DNA of 46,774 bases from Competibacter_A sp003527885 (GCA_035442025.1 DAORPQ010000016.1:1-46774), one strand, 5' to 3'; shown: positions 25,972-33,996, counted from the stretch's first letter. Numbers and translations are program-made. Notes: a model not told the origin generated them from the sequence alone.

Positions 25972-26763
25972 ATGGCCGTTTTCCTCTCCGATACGCCTAT
26001 TTTAAAACCCCTCGCTACCGCGTTACGGAGCCAGTCCGGCTGGCAATCCGCACAGTTGTTTGAATGGTTTTTGGAGGACGTGCTCGCCGATCTGACCGGC
26101 CAGCGTCCGCGCCAGACGCCGCCCACCGAGGCGCGACCCACCCTTCGGGATCTGGCCCGCCTGTATGCCCAAGCAGTTATCAGTGCGCCGCCGTTTGACG
26201 ATCTGTTGGGACCGTTGTTCATGGGCGTGATTTGCGCCAGCGATCAACGGTATCGCGGCCAGTTTTTCACGCCCTTGCCCATCGCGCGCTTCATGGTGGA
26301 ACTCACCGTGCCGCTCAACGACGGGAAGCCGCCACCCGTGGATCGACTCTGGCGCGTGTGCGAACCGGCCTGTGGCTCTGGGATCTTGCTGCTGGCGCTG
26401 TGCCAACGGCTGTATGAACGGCAGGGGCCTGCGGCGTTATGTGCCTGGAGCTTGACGGCGATTGATCGGGATGCAACGTGCGCGGCGCTCACGGCGGCGC
26501 AACTGCTGGCCAACAGCGTTCTCCATCGAGCCCCGCTCGGCGAACTGATCGTGTATCAGGGCGATGCGCTGGGGCCGCCCCAGAATCTACGAGTGGTGGT
26601 GCATCAGGTCGCCACGCCGATGACGCCCGGTGGATCGCGTCCGGTCGTGCCCGCCCTGCATCCAGCGCGCACGGCAGCCTTAAAAGCAGCGGCAGAAATG
26701 CGCCTGGATGCGTTCGGCCTGCCGATGGTGGAAACACCCGTGGAGGGGGCGGACGCCGCCTAG
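25972..26763 (+). CDS. N6-adenine DNA methylase-like protein of the PRTRC cassette
   Basis: A 263-residue Rossmann-fold methylase-like protein between PRTRC A and ThiF. QFFTPLPIARFMVEL matches the F-x-T-P region before the core of type I adenine methylases, and CEPACGSGILLLAL is the S-adenosylmethionine-binding motif I. SLTAIDRDATCAALTAAQL follows as the second strand and helix. I cannot find the catalytic (N/D)PPY/F motif: the expected place reads VVVHQVATPMTPG. It may therefore bind cofactor without methylating adenine, or use a divergent motif. The ATG at 25972 has GGAG upstream and is preferred to the earlier in-frame start at 25942. Similar short methylases accompany PRTRC genes on plasmids and ICEs. 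Confidence 0.75.
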   Translation: MAVFLSDTPILKPLATALRSQSGWQSAQLFEWFLEDVLADLTGQRPRQTPPTEARPTLRDLARLYAQAVISAPPFDDLLGPLFMGVICASDQRYRGQFFTPLPIARFMVELTVPLNDGKPPPVDRLWRVCEPACGSGILLLALCQRLYERQGPAALCAWSLTAIDRDATCAALTAAQLLANSVLHRAPLGELIVYQGDALGPPQNLRVVVHQVATPMTPGGSRPVVPALHPARTAALKAAAEMRLDAFGLPMVETPVEGADAA

Positions 26764-26862
26764 GTCACCGGCCCTCGCTGGATAACGCCCGCTCACGCGG
26801 GCTTGCCGGCGCGATCCTTGGGCTGATGCTGTGAATAGGATTTTTTATGTTGGAGCGCGTCG

Positions 26863-27645
26863 ATGCCTTACCTTCAAATTCCGCCTGTTTGGCTGACTCG
26901 TCCGGTGCGCGTGACCTTGATTGGCGCGGGCGGGACCGGCTCTCACCTGTTCGGTGCGTTAGCCGCGCTCGATCATTCTCTACGCGCACTCGATCATCCG
27001 GGCGGGTTACAGGTGACGGTCTTTGACCCGGATCGCGTCAGTCCCACCAATATCGGTCGCCAGGCGTTTTGGCCTGCCGAAATCGGCCAAAATAAGGCCA
27101 TTGCCTTGGTGCAGCGCGTCAATCTCGGATTAGGACTGGATTGGGTGGCCGTACCCCAGCGGTTTTCAACCCCGTCAGCCGATTTTCGAGACGTTGATTT
27201 GCTGATCACGGCCGTCGATCAGGCGCGCGTGCGCGCCACGCTGGGCCGTCAAACGCACGCGCTGTCGTACCCTTTGTCTGATCCGATTTGGTGGTTGGAT
27301 ACCGGCAACAGCGCCTTTGAGGCGCAAGTCGTCTTGGGGCATTGGCAAGCCGAAGCAGGACCCGATTGGATTCCCAATATCTTTCAACTCTATCCTGAAC
27401 TGGCCAGGATCGATGATCGCGCCCAACGCGAACCCTCGTGCTCCGCCGCCGCCTCGCTCGCCCGTCAGTGGCTGCCCATCAATCGGCTGGTGGCCGATAC
27501 CGCCTTGACCTTGCTGTGGCGCTTATTCCGTGAAGGCTGCATCGAGACGCACGGCGCGTGGATTGATCTTCAGACCCTGCATGTGCGGCCCTTACACACC
27601 GATCCCAGGGTTTGGGCCAGTTTTGGCTGGACGAATCCAGACTAA
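26863..27645 (+). CDS. PRTRC system ThiF-family (E1-like) adenylyltransferase
   Basis: A 260-residue ThiF/MoeB/E1-fold protein that would activate the C-terminal glycine of a ubiquitin-like partner with ATP. The nucleotide-binding loop is LIGAGGTGSHLFGAL at residues 19-33. It is followed by FDPDRVSPTNIGRQAFW and IGQNKA, which carry the Asp, Asn, Arg, Gln and Lys residues of the E1 active site, and LLITAVDQARVR. EPSCSAAASLARQ near residue 190 holds the only obvious candidate for a thioester Cys. GGAG lies upstream of the ATG. It is the last recognised PRTRC gene here; the actin-like PRTRC protein D is not present in the window. Confidence 0.88.
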   Translation: MPYLQIPPVWLTRPVRVTLIGAGGTGSHLFGALAALDHSLRALDHPGGLQVTVFDPDRVSPTNIGRQAFWPAEIGQNKAIALVQRVNLGLGLDWVAVPQRFSTPSADFRDVDLLITAVDQARVRATLGRQTHALSYPLSDPIWWLDTGNSAFEAQVVLGHWQAEAGPDWIPNIFQLYPELARIDDRAQREPSCSAAASLARQWLPINRLVADTALTLLWRLFREGCIETHGAWIDLQTLHVRPLHTDPRVWASFGWTNPD

Positions 27646-27974
27646 ACGCCCTGCACGGTAACAGGGTGTCCTCCAACCTGCACCGGGGCGCGTCGTACCC
27701 CCGGCGCGTTCATCCGCGTCGCGCCTGGACGCACCCCCGGCGCGCGTCCACGCCAGACGCGGAAAACCCGTTTTTTTCGCCGCCTTCCGCCCCAGTCTGA
27801 TCCGCATCCCGATCCCACCACGCTCGTTTTAGCCCGACAACGCGGGCACGCGGTGACCGAATCGCCCAGCGCGACTCTGTTGAATGGCGCGGGGCGTTCG
27901 CACTTCACCCCGCGTCTCTTGCCCGTTTTGAACTCTGCGGTGAACTAAAAGCGTCACATCCACTGGAGAACGCT
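27646..27974. other. GC-rich intergenic region with inverted repeats
   Basis: No convincing gene lies in these 329 bp. Two related segments occur, one around 27688-27709 and one around 27728-27750, each with a CCCCCGGCGCG core. The second forms GGACGC...GCGTCC, an outer stem like those in the minus-strand leaders listed separately. A T7 run follows at about 27772-27778. It could be a terminator for the PRTRC operon or a diverged copy of the leader element. Confidence 0.4.
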
Positions 27975-28181
27975 ATGTCCACTGTCACGTTGAAAACAAC
28001 TCCGACGGTCACCCTCACAGCCCCCGCACGGGCGTTGCTTGAGACCCTGTTGCACGCGCTCGCTGCCCTCACCGACTCACCTGCGCCACCGTTATCCACC
28101 CTGGGATCGGAACTCGCAAAGCGCGGCCAGCGCCTGCGCTGGAATCCCAAGACCCGTCGCGTCGTCATCACCGCGCGTTAA
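27975..28181 (+). CDS. Small hypothetical protein
   Basis: A 68-residue protein with a good ribosome site (GGAGA six bases before ATG). The N-terminal half is a helix rich in Ala and Leu (ARALLETLLHALAALT). The C-terminal half is basic with RGQRLRWNPKTRRVVITAR, which could contact nucleic acid. I do not recognise a family. It lies downstream of the PRTRC cassette on the same strand and may be a passenger of the element. Confidence 0.55.
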   Translation: MSTVTLKTTPTVTLTAPARALLETLLHALAALTDSPAPPLSTLGSELAKRGQRLRWNPKTRRVVITAR

Positions 28182-28226
28182 TTTCCCGTTTAGCCCCTCG
28201 CCAGGGAAGGCGTTTTGGAGATATCA

Positions 28227-28508
28227 ATGAGGTCCATTGAGTTGAAGACCGCAGGTCGTCCCCTCTCGCCTGGGATCTCGCAACTGCGGCACACCCCGAA
28301 AGATCGGCGACGCAGCTCCCTGGCCCGGTTGCAAGCTGAGACCTGGGTGATGAAAGCGTATCCCAGGGCCGGTCAGCTCCAGGTCCGCGATCGCCGCTCC
28401 CCCTGCATCGACTTCTGGCCGGATACGGGTGTCTGGGCGATTCAGGGGACCGGCCGCCATCAGCGCGGACTGCGCAAGCTGCTGGATTTCCTTCGCCACA
28501 ACCATTAA
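28227..28508 (+). CDS. Small hypothetical protein
   Basis: A 93-residue basic protein starting at ATG 28227 behind GGAG. The sequence SIELKTAGRPLSPGISQLRH is followed by a segment VMKAYPRAGQLQVRDRRSP and a C-terminal helix LRKLLDFLRHN. No family is recognised. Gene spacing (45 bp from the previous stop) and strand suggest it is transcribed with 27975-28181. Confidence 0.5.
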   Translation: MRSIELKTAGRPLSPGISQLRHTPKDRRRSSLARLQAETWVMKAYPRAGQLQVRDRRSPCIDFWPDTGVWAIQGTGRHQRGLRKLLDFLRHNH

Positions 28509-28546
28509 CCCTCTGTGGTGGGAATGCTCACCGTCTGGAAAAAGCG

Positions 28547-28756
28547 ATGAAACAAGAGACACTCGGCCCGCTGCGCTATCTCTTGGAAAGGGGCCAAATG
28601 CAAACTAAAAAAATAGCCTGGACGCTGAGTCAGCGGGATGGCGCGCAGGCGCAGAAGCCGTCAATCCTAGCACGCGCTACCCCTGCGGGAGCTGGGCTTT
28701 GGAAAATCAAGGGCCGCCGCGTGCGCTCACCCATCGTGCGACGCGCGATAGCGTAG
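28547..28756 (+). CDS. Doubtful small open frame
   Basis: A 69-codon frame with only GGAAAAAG as a possible ribosome site. The product is basic (KIKGRRVRSPIVRR) and unlike anything I know. It may be non-coding. If so, 28509-28922 is a 414-bp stretch without a gene, and I see no other clear signal there. Confidence 0.25.
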   Translation: MKQETLGPLRYLLERGQMQTKKIAWTLSQRDGAQAQKPSILARATPAGAGLWKIKGRRVRSPIVRRAIA

Positions 28757-28922
28757 CGGCTGCGGAGACACTTTAACGCTTCGCCATCCAGGAACGGCGA
28801 ATGCCTGGATGACTTTCAAACGCCGATGGATCACCTTGATTGCCGCAGGGTCACAAAAGACAATGGATCAGGCTCCATTGCCTCAACAAGGCTCTGCGTT
28901 TAGCACTCTACAGGAAAAGTCT

Positions 28923-29171
28923 ATGAATGTTGCCGAACTGATTTATCAACACAGTCTCCAGTTACCTGAATCCGCTGCGCAGGAAGCCTTAGTCTTTATC
29001 CAAGACTTGGCAACACGCTACGCCATCACCACGGTAGCGTCCCCTCTGCGAGGGGCCAACGACACGGAGGCTTTTCTAGCGGACATCGCCGACGACTTGA
29101 GCGCTGATTTTCCAGACGAGATCACCGATGCTGATCTGGGGATAGATATCCGACGCGAGGCCCTCGATTAA
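28923..29171 (+). CDS. VapB-like antitoxin (DUF2281-like)
   Basis: An 82-residue acidic protein that begins MNVAELIYQHSLQLPESAAQ, a pattern seen in DUF2281-type antitoxins, where a short helix pair reads L-P-x(3)-x-E-x-L-x-F-I. Its C-terminus is strongly acidic (DIADDLSADFPDEITDADLG), suited to binding a basic toxin. The ATG at 28923 is preferred over earlier in-frame codons because the conserved start lies there. Its TAA overlaps the toxin ATG by one base (TAATG). Confidence 0.72.
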   Translation: MNVAELIYQHSLQLPESAAQEALVFIQDLATRYAITTVASPLRGANDTEAFLADIADDLSADFPDEITDADLGIDIRREALD

Positions 29172-29581
29172 TGCGCTATCTTTTAGATACCAATATCGTG
29201 ATTGCGCTGATGAAGCAGCAGGCCAGCGTGCTTGCGCAGGTACGGCACGTGGGTGTAGCTGCGCTCCGTCTTTGCGCGCCGGTGGAGGCCGAGTTGTGGT
29301 TTGGCGTCTGGAAAAGTAGCCGCCCTGAAGAGAACCACCGCCGCTTATTGCAACTCTTAGCGTGGCTCCCAAGTCTACCGTTTGCCAGTGAATCCGCGAT
29401 GCACGCTGGCGAAATCCGAGCCACGCTAGCGCGACAAGGCACACCGATTGGGCCTTACGATCTGCAAATAGCAGCCATCGCCAGAGCACACGATTTAATC
29501 CTGGTTACCCATAATACGCAGGAGTTTAAGCGGGTGGCGGCACTGACGCTGGAAGATTGGACGATCCCGCCGGTTACTTGA
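29171..29581 (+). CDS. vapC: PIN-domain toxin VapC
   Basis: A 136-residue PIN-domain RNase toxin. All four acidic positions are readable: MRYLLDTNIVIALM (Asp6), PVEAELWFG (Glu about 40), PIGPYDLQIAAIA (Asp about 98) and the THNTQEFKRV turn. This is the FitB/VapC-like subgroup with the THN motif. It overlaps the antitoxin stop by one base, so the pair is coupled. With the VapBC pair at 19.5-20.1 kb it brackets the PRTRC cassette. Confidence 0.9.
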   Translation: MRYLLDTNIVIALMKQQASVLAQVRHVGVAALRLCAPVEAELWFGVWKSSRPEENHRRLLQLLAWLPSLPFASESAMHAGEIRATLARQGTPIGPYDLQIAAIARAHDLILVTHNTQEFKRVAALTLEDWTIPPVT

Positions 29582-29698
29582 AGCGACTCTTTTCAGCGGT
29601 CCTAGAAACCGCCAAGCGCGTGGTCTTTCAAGCCGACATTGCCTTGCCCAGACGCTGCATCGTGCCAGGATAGCGTTATCAATCAAGGAGAAACAACG

Positions 29699-30553
29699 AT
29701 GAACCCGGCCACCCTTCTTCAGACGCTCAATCCCCGGTTAAGCGCTCTTCAACTTCCGACCTTAACCGCTGACACGTTGGCCGCCTTATCGACTACAGTG
29801 ACGGTTGAACGGTTAACGCACGCGGTGCACTGCGCCGAGCAAAACGATGCGGGGGCGCGACTGTATTTGATCCGCAATCTGCCCGCGTCCGCTCGGGATA
29901 TGCCTGCGCCCCGCCGGGAGTCAACCGCCGCGCCGCCGCCCACACACCCGCAGCCGACGCCCGCGCCAAGCTCCGCCTCCACACCCACGCCGACGCGCCC
30001 GCAGCCGATGCCCACGCCGGAGGCTGGCCCTCCGGTAGGCGCACCGACTGAACGCGCACTCCCCGATCCGCGCTCGCGCCATCGGATTTACGCCACCAAG
30101 GCGGCGCTGCTGTGGGAACTGGACGAAACCCGCCAACACGAACCGACGTTGCGGCTGGAGGCGGCCCCCGCGACGGGTGCCAAACTCTATGATTGGAAAC
30201 AAAAGATCAGCCTGCAACTGACGCGCGAGGAGTTACCGTGGGTGGCCGCGACGGTGTTGGGATTAACCCCCCACTGCGAGTTTAAACATCACGGCCCTGA
30301 GAATAACAAAGGGTTTCGTCTTGAACACCAGGGGAGCCACCTGTTTGTCCGGGTCTTTCAGAAGGATCGCCCTTTACTGGCCTTACCCATCAACGCCGCC
30401 GACTGTTTTTATCTGGCGGCGCTGTGCCTTCGGCCCTTGCGGCAAGCCAGCCCCTGGCTCTCAGACCAGGGCCTGATCGCCTTGTTGCGGCTCATCGTGC
30501 AGCGGATGGCGACGGGTGGTGAAGCGCCCCCCGCCCCTCTCAGGGCGTATTGA
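29699..30553 (+). CDS. Conserved hypothetical protein with a nucleic-acid-binding-like C-terminus
   Basis: A 284-residue protein. The ATG at 29699 has AAGGAG upstream; the open frame extends 60 bp further but without a better start. Residues 1-65 form one small helical unit, residues 70-115 are a Pro/Thr-rich linker, and residues 120-284 form the main domain. The domain begins IYATKAALLWELDETR and includes LYDWKQKISLQLTREELPWV, CEFKHHGPENNKGFRLEHQG and LFVRVFQK. Strand-rich modules like this resemble ssDNA-binding or regulatory proteins of plasmids and ICEs, but I cannot name the family. It converges on the spermidine-synthase-like gene with a 14-bp overlap. Confidence 0.65.
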   Translation: MNPATLLQTLNPRLSALQLPTLTADTLAALSTTVTVERLTHAVHCAEQNDAGARLYLIRNLPASARDMPAPRRESTAAPPPTHPQPTPAPSSASTPTPTRPQPMPTPEAGPPVGAPTERALPDPRSRHRIYATKAALLWELDETRQHEPTLRLEAAPATGAKLYDWKQKISLQLTREELPWVAATVLGLTPHCEFKHHGPENNKGFRLEHQGSHLFVRVFQKDRPLLALPINAADCFYLAALCLRPLRQASPWLSDQGLIALLRLIVQRMATGGEAPPAPLRAY

Positions 30554-31484
30554 GCACATTGGAGGGGGCATACTGATCGGTCAGGAGGCGGGCGTTGGGG
30601 TTCCAGTCCCGCGCGCTGGAAAAGAGCGGCAGCAACTCCGCTTGACCCACCCCCAGCGGCTTTAATTTTGCCTCCAACGCGGCGGCGTTGCGCGCGACGA
30701 CTTCGGCGCTGGGCACGCCGTCGCGTTGGAGGAGAATGATGCGGTTTTTGTTTTCAAGGCGCAGATTGTAAAACGTGCCAAACACCGCCTCGTAGGTGGC
30801 TGATTCGTGATCGTACAGCTGACTGGTAGAGAAGGTATTGGCGGCGAGGACGCCCTGGGGTGTTAAAAGGCTCTTGATTTCCGTTAAAAACTCCTGGGTG
30901 AGCAGATGCTCAGGAATGTAGTGGTGATCAAAGGCGTCCAGCAGGATTAAGTCGTAGTGCTGTTGCGCTTTGATCGCGCGCTTGGCGAACACACGCCCGT
31001 CTTCCTCGGTGACGCGCCGCGATGAACTGGGCTTAAAACCAAAGAAGTGTTGGGCGACGCGGGTGATGGCGGGATCGATTTCCACCAGGTCCATGTCGGC
31101 CGCTGGATAGAGCGATGCGAGCGCCATGGGCAGCACGCCGCCCCCCAGCCCGATGATCAAGATGCGTTGCGGCTGCGGATTGAGATACAAAGCGCCCATG
31201 AGCAGGCGCGTGTACGGAAAAACCAGCACGTTAGGATCGGTTAAGGATCGGCAGGTTTGCCGCGTCCCGTGATCGCGCTGGCTAAAGGCCATACAGCGTT
31301 CGCCACCGTCCTCATAGACGAGGATATGGCGATAGAGCAACTTTTCGGTGTGAAGAACGTGGGCGGCGAGGGCGGACTGCGCCATCCAAAGAAGACTGAG
31401 TAGACTCGAAACGAATCGTAGGGTGCGCCTCTCCTGAAAGGTGCGAGGCGATCCCGGCTTGGGCGTCGTGCAGAGATTCAACAT
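30540..31484 (-). CDS. Exported spermidine-synthase-like protein
   Basis: A 314-residue Rossmann methyltransferase-fold protein of the spermidine synthase family. The nucleotide-binding loop is ILIIGLGGGVLPMALASLYP, followed by DLVEIDPAITRVAQHF and the conserved YDLILLDAFDHHYIPEHLL. The N-terminus differs from cytosolic SpeE: RFVSSLLSLLWMAQSALAAH looks like a signal sequence with an Ala-x-Ala site, so the protein may be exported. The polyamine-binding Asp pair is not clearly conserved, so synthesis of spermidine is doubtful. The ATG lies three bases past the traU stop with GGAGA upstream, so it is co-transcribed with traU. Confidence 0.75.
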   Translation of the reverse strand: MLNLCTTPKPGSPRTFQERRTLRFVSSLLSLLWMAQSALAAHVLHTEKLLYRHILVYEDGGERCMAFSQRDHGTRQTCRSLTDPNVLVFPYTRLLMGALYLNPQPQRILIIGLGGGVLPMALASLYPAADMDLVEIDPAITRVAQHFFGFKPSSSRRVTEEDGRVFAKRAIKAQQHYDLILLDAFDHHYIPEHLLTQEFLTEIKSLLTPQGVLAANTFSTSQLYDHESATYEAVFGTFYNLRLENKNRIILLQRDGVPSAEVVARNAAALEAKLKPLGVGQAELLPLFSSARDWNPNARLLTDQYAPSNVLNTP

Positions 31485-31487
31485 CGA

Positions 31488-32873
31488 TCAGTCTCCGATC
31501 TTGAAACAGAAGCGAAAGGGAATAAACGCGACGACCTTACCGACATCGCTCAAGGGGCAACTAAATTTGGGCCAAAGGTTATAGGCGTAACCGCCTTCGG
31601 CATCGATGGGGGTTGGGAGGGTGGCGATATGGCTCTCACAGTATTTCGTCGGATGGGGCGAGAGGCTTTGCCAATCCCCTTGCGCGTAGACGGAGGTCAG
31701 TTTAGGCCGGAGTTTCACGCTGGCATCGGCGACCAGATCCGCCCCGCGCGCGGCGATCACCGGGGCGACATGACCGGGATGTTCATTGTTCAAAAACCCA
31801 TGGCGGGGATAGAGATGTCCCCAGAGTTCCAAGCCCACGCCCACGCGATCCGAGGAGAGTGGATTGAGCATCGTCAGGGTTTTCGTCACATCGGTGATCG
31901 GCCAGCCGGAACGCCAAAAGAGCGCATCAGGACCGGAGAGGTAATAGGGATAGAAATACTTCACCTCATTCGGGCACAAGAGCCGGTCGATCTTGATGCC
32001 GCCGCCCAAGGCCAGATCTATCGAGAGTTTTTCCGTCAGTTCGCGCAGATCCTGGGCCAGCTTTTGAAACTTCACGATCGCGTTGGCGATGGCGTAAATC
32101 TGCCCGATCAGATCCTTGATTTGAAAGTACAGGCTAATCAGGGTCAGCGGCAACAGCGGACCCACCGCGCAGGCATTGGGGTTATGGATACAGGATTTCG
32201 CCCAATCGCCCCATTGCGTAATGAAATTCTTTGTCTCCAGGTTGACCTTCGTGACGCTTACACCACTGCCACCGCTGCCGCTGCCGCTGCCGCCGCCATA
32301 GCCATAGCTGCCGCCGCCGGTGGGGCCGTCGGTATAACTATCTTTTTTGAACGCCCCGTCTTTATCGACCAGCGCGGGCAGCACCGCGACCGGATGGCCA
32401 ATGATTTCCACTTCCTTAAAGTTGGTGGATTGGTGATCGCCATAGCGGCCATAGCGGGTTTGACCCCCGCTGCTTTCCACCAGCGGGGACCCGCTGATGG
32501 CGATAAAGAGCACCTGGCCCAATTGATCGAGCAGAAGCTTTTGGACGACGCCCACGGTGGCCGCCCACTCGATATAGGGTTCTTTCGGGAAGCGATCCGA
32601 GGCCATGACGTGCAACGCCGCCAGGTGATGTTCCACGCGGGGCACGAGCCAAATCTTGACCTTGGTGAGGCTGATCTCCAGGCGGACCTCAATCCCCAGA
32701 AAGCAATATTTCAGACACGCCGGGAGCGCGGCGAGGGTATCCTTGATTAACGTGAGGGTGGTGTAGCGGGTTCCGACCAACAGGCTATCCGCCCAGGTCG
32801 GCGTGGCGGTGGTCAAGAGGCCCGCGATCGCGAGCGACTGGAGCGATAAGCGAAACAGAGAGAAAGGGCGCAT
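31488..32873 (-). CDS. TraU-like integrating conjugative element protein (PFL_4710 family)
   Basis: A 461-residue exported protein of the TraU-like family found in ICE type IV secretion clusters, needed for DNA transfer and assembly of the mating channel. A signal peptide ends near TPTWADS at residue 29. ACLKYCFLGI and KIWLVPRVEHHL match the Cys-rich start and strand pattern of the family. Later Cys occur at CIHNPNAC and near the end. A Gly/Ser-rich insert (GGGSYGYGGG) lies at about residues 187-205, forming a flexible loop not typical of the family. No other clear conjugation gene of this type is adjacent, so the transfer region is either elsewhere or scrambled. Confidence 0.78.
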   Translation of the reverse strand: MRPFSLFRLSLQSLAIAGLLTTATPTWADSLLVGTRYTTLTLIKDTLAALPACLKYCFLGIEVRLEISLTKVKIWLVPRVEHHLAALHVMASDRFPKEPYIEWAATVGVVQKLLLDQLGQVLFIAISGSPLVESSGGQTRYGRYGDHQSTNFKEVEIIGHPVAVLPALVDKDGAFKKDSYTDGPTGGGSYGYGGGSGSGSGGSGVSVTKVNLETKNFITQWGDWAKSCIHNPNACAVGPLLPLTLISLYFQIKDLIGQIYAIANAIVKFQKLAQDLRELTEKLSIDLALGGGIKIDRLLCPNEVKYFYPYYLSGPDALFWRSGWPITDVTKTLTMLNPLSSDRVGVGLELWGHLYPRHGFLNNEHPGHVAPVIAARGADLVADASVKLRPKLTSVYAQGDWQSLSPHPTKYCESHIATLPTPIDAEGGYAYNLWPKFSCPLSDVGKVVAFIPFRFCFKIGD

Positions 32874-33070
32874 ACGGTTTCCTCAAGCGCGGCCTGCGAG
32901 CGCGAACCGATCAGTGGATGACCCCCGCGCGCGAACGGACGCGCGGGTGGAGAGGACAGAAGCACAACCGGGGCTTCCTCACCGTGCGGGATCTCCCGCG
33001 AAATTCGCGCGACCGGCCGTTCCCGGCGCACACCCCCATGCCCTGAAGGGCGGTGGGGGAATCCCTGAAC

Positions 33071-33934
33071 TCAGCCTACCCCGGTGTGGGGTTGGGGCAA
33101 GCGGGGGCGCGCTCCGGTGGGCGCTGGCGTCAGCCAGTCCCGCAGGATTTGGCGCGCCTCCTCGCGCGTGCTAAACGCCGGTGGACTAAGGCCGCGCAAA
33201 CGCGCGTGATGCGCGATCTGACGACCGAGCGCCACCAGGGCGGGGTCTTGCGTTGCGGCCAACCCTGCGGGATCGGGTCGCGTCACGTCGGACGATTCCC
33301 TGAAAACCGGCGCCGCCTCTAGCGCGGCGGGAACCGCCGGGATCGGCGGGGCCGCGTCCGTTGCGAGCGGTGCGATCACCGGGCTATCCGGCGCGGTACG
33401 GGACGCCTGCGGCGTTGCCTCCGGCCGGGGTTCGGGTAGGAGGGGCGTTACGGCAATCGACCCACGGGGCGCGTCACCGGCTGCGCTTTGCGAGGCCACC
33501 TGCTGATCGATCCAATCCTGCGCCTCGTCGTCCTCAAACGCCTCGCCGCCAAAGCCCAACGCCGCGAGCAAGCGTTGTCGGGCGGCGGTCTCCAGGATCT
33601 CCAGATCCTTGTACGCCTGAATGGCCTTGGCCGCCGTGGCGGTGGCCAGAACCTGCCCTTGGGTGTTTTGCAGTACCGCGCGGCAGATCGTGGTGGTCAG
33701 CGCCGCCGTGAGTGGGGGTAAACCCACCGCCTCCGGTTTGTGGCCCGCGCTGATGGCGGCGCTATAGAGCGCCTGTAACCCCGGCTTCAGGGTGAGCGGG
33801 TCCATAAACTCCGTGGTCACGGCATAACCCTGCGCCGGTCCATAGCTCGCCAGGAAATCCGGCAATCGGGTGGCGAGGGTGCGATACGTGACCGCATCGC
33901 CTTCTGGCGTAAACCACTGCCTCGTTTTTTGCAT
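33071..33934 (-). CDS. Possible Rad52-like single-strand annealing protein
   Basis: A 287-residue protein whose first 150 residues form one domain and whose remainder is Pro/Ala-rich with a short helical tail. The segment LATATAAKAIQAYKDLEILE followed by TAARQRLLAALGFGGEAF resembles the Glu-x-x-Thr-A-x-R-A-L-x-x-L-G-Y/F-G signature of phage and plasmid Rad52/ERF-like annealing proteins. KTRQWFTPEGDAVTYRTLA at the start fits a strand pair before it. The match is short, so this is inference. GGAGG lies just before the ATG and directly after the U run of the leader at 33947. The cluster also holds a RecB-like nuclease, which would make a recombination pair. Confidence 0.45.
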   Translation of the reverse strand: MQKTRQWFTPEGDAVTYRTLATRLPDFLASYGPAQGYAVTTEFMDPLTLKPGLQALYSAAISAGHKPEAVGLPPLTAALTTTICRAVLQNTQGQVLATATAAKAIQAYKDLEILETAARQRLLAALGFGGEAFEDDEAQDWIDQQVASQSAAGDAPRGSIAVTPLLPEPRPEATPQASRTAPDSPVIAPLATDAAPPIPAVPAALEAAPVFRESSDVTRPDPAGLAATQDPALVALGRQIAHHARLRGLSPPAFSTREEARQILRDWLTPAPTGARPRLPQPHTGVG

Positions 33935-33946
33935 TGTCTTGCCTCC

Positions 33947-33996
33947 AAAAACGTCTGGAGGGCCACCCCCGCTGGGGGTGTATTCCCCCAGACGGG
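33947..33996 (-). ncRNA. Leader element k, double hairpin ahead of the annealing-protein gene
   Basis: Read on the minus strand, an outer stem CGTCTGG/CCAGACG (7 bp, 33988-33994 with 33952-33958) encloses a perfect stem CACCCCC/GGGGGTG with a 3-base loop (33964-33980). Five U follow and then GGAGG and the ATG at 33934. This is the clearest terminator-like copy of the repeated leader. Confidence 0.75.

Noticed and set aside
31629..32750. 373-codon open frame on the plus strand opposite traU
   Set aside because: Its composition, including an Ala-run from the GC-rich linker, is what the mirror of traU gives; no start signal.
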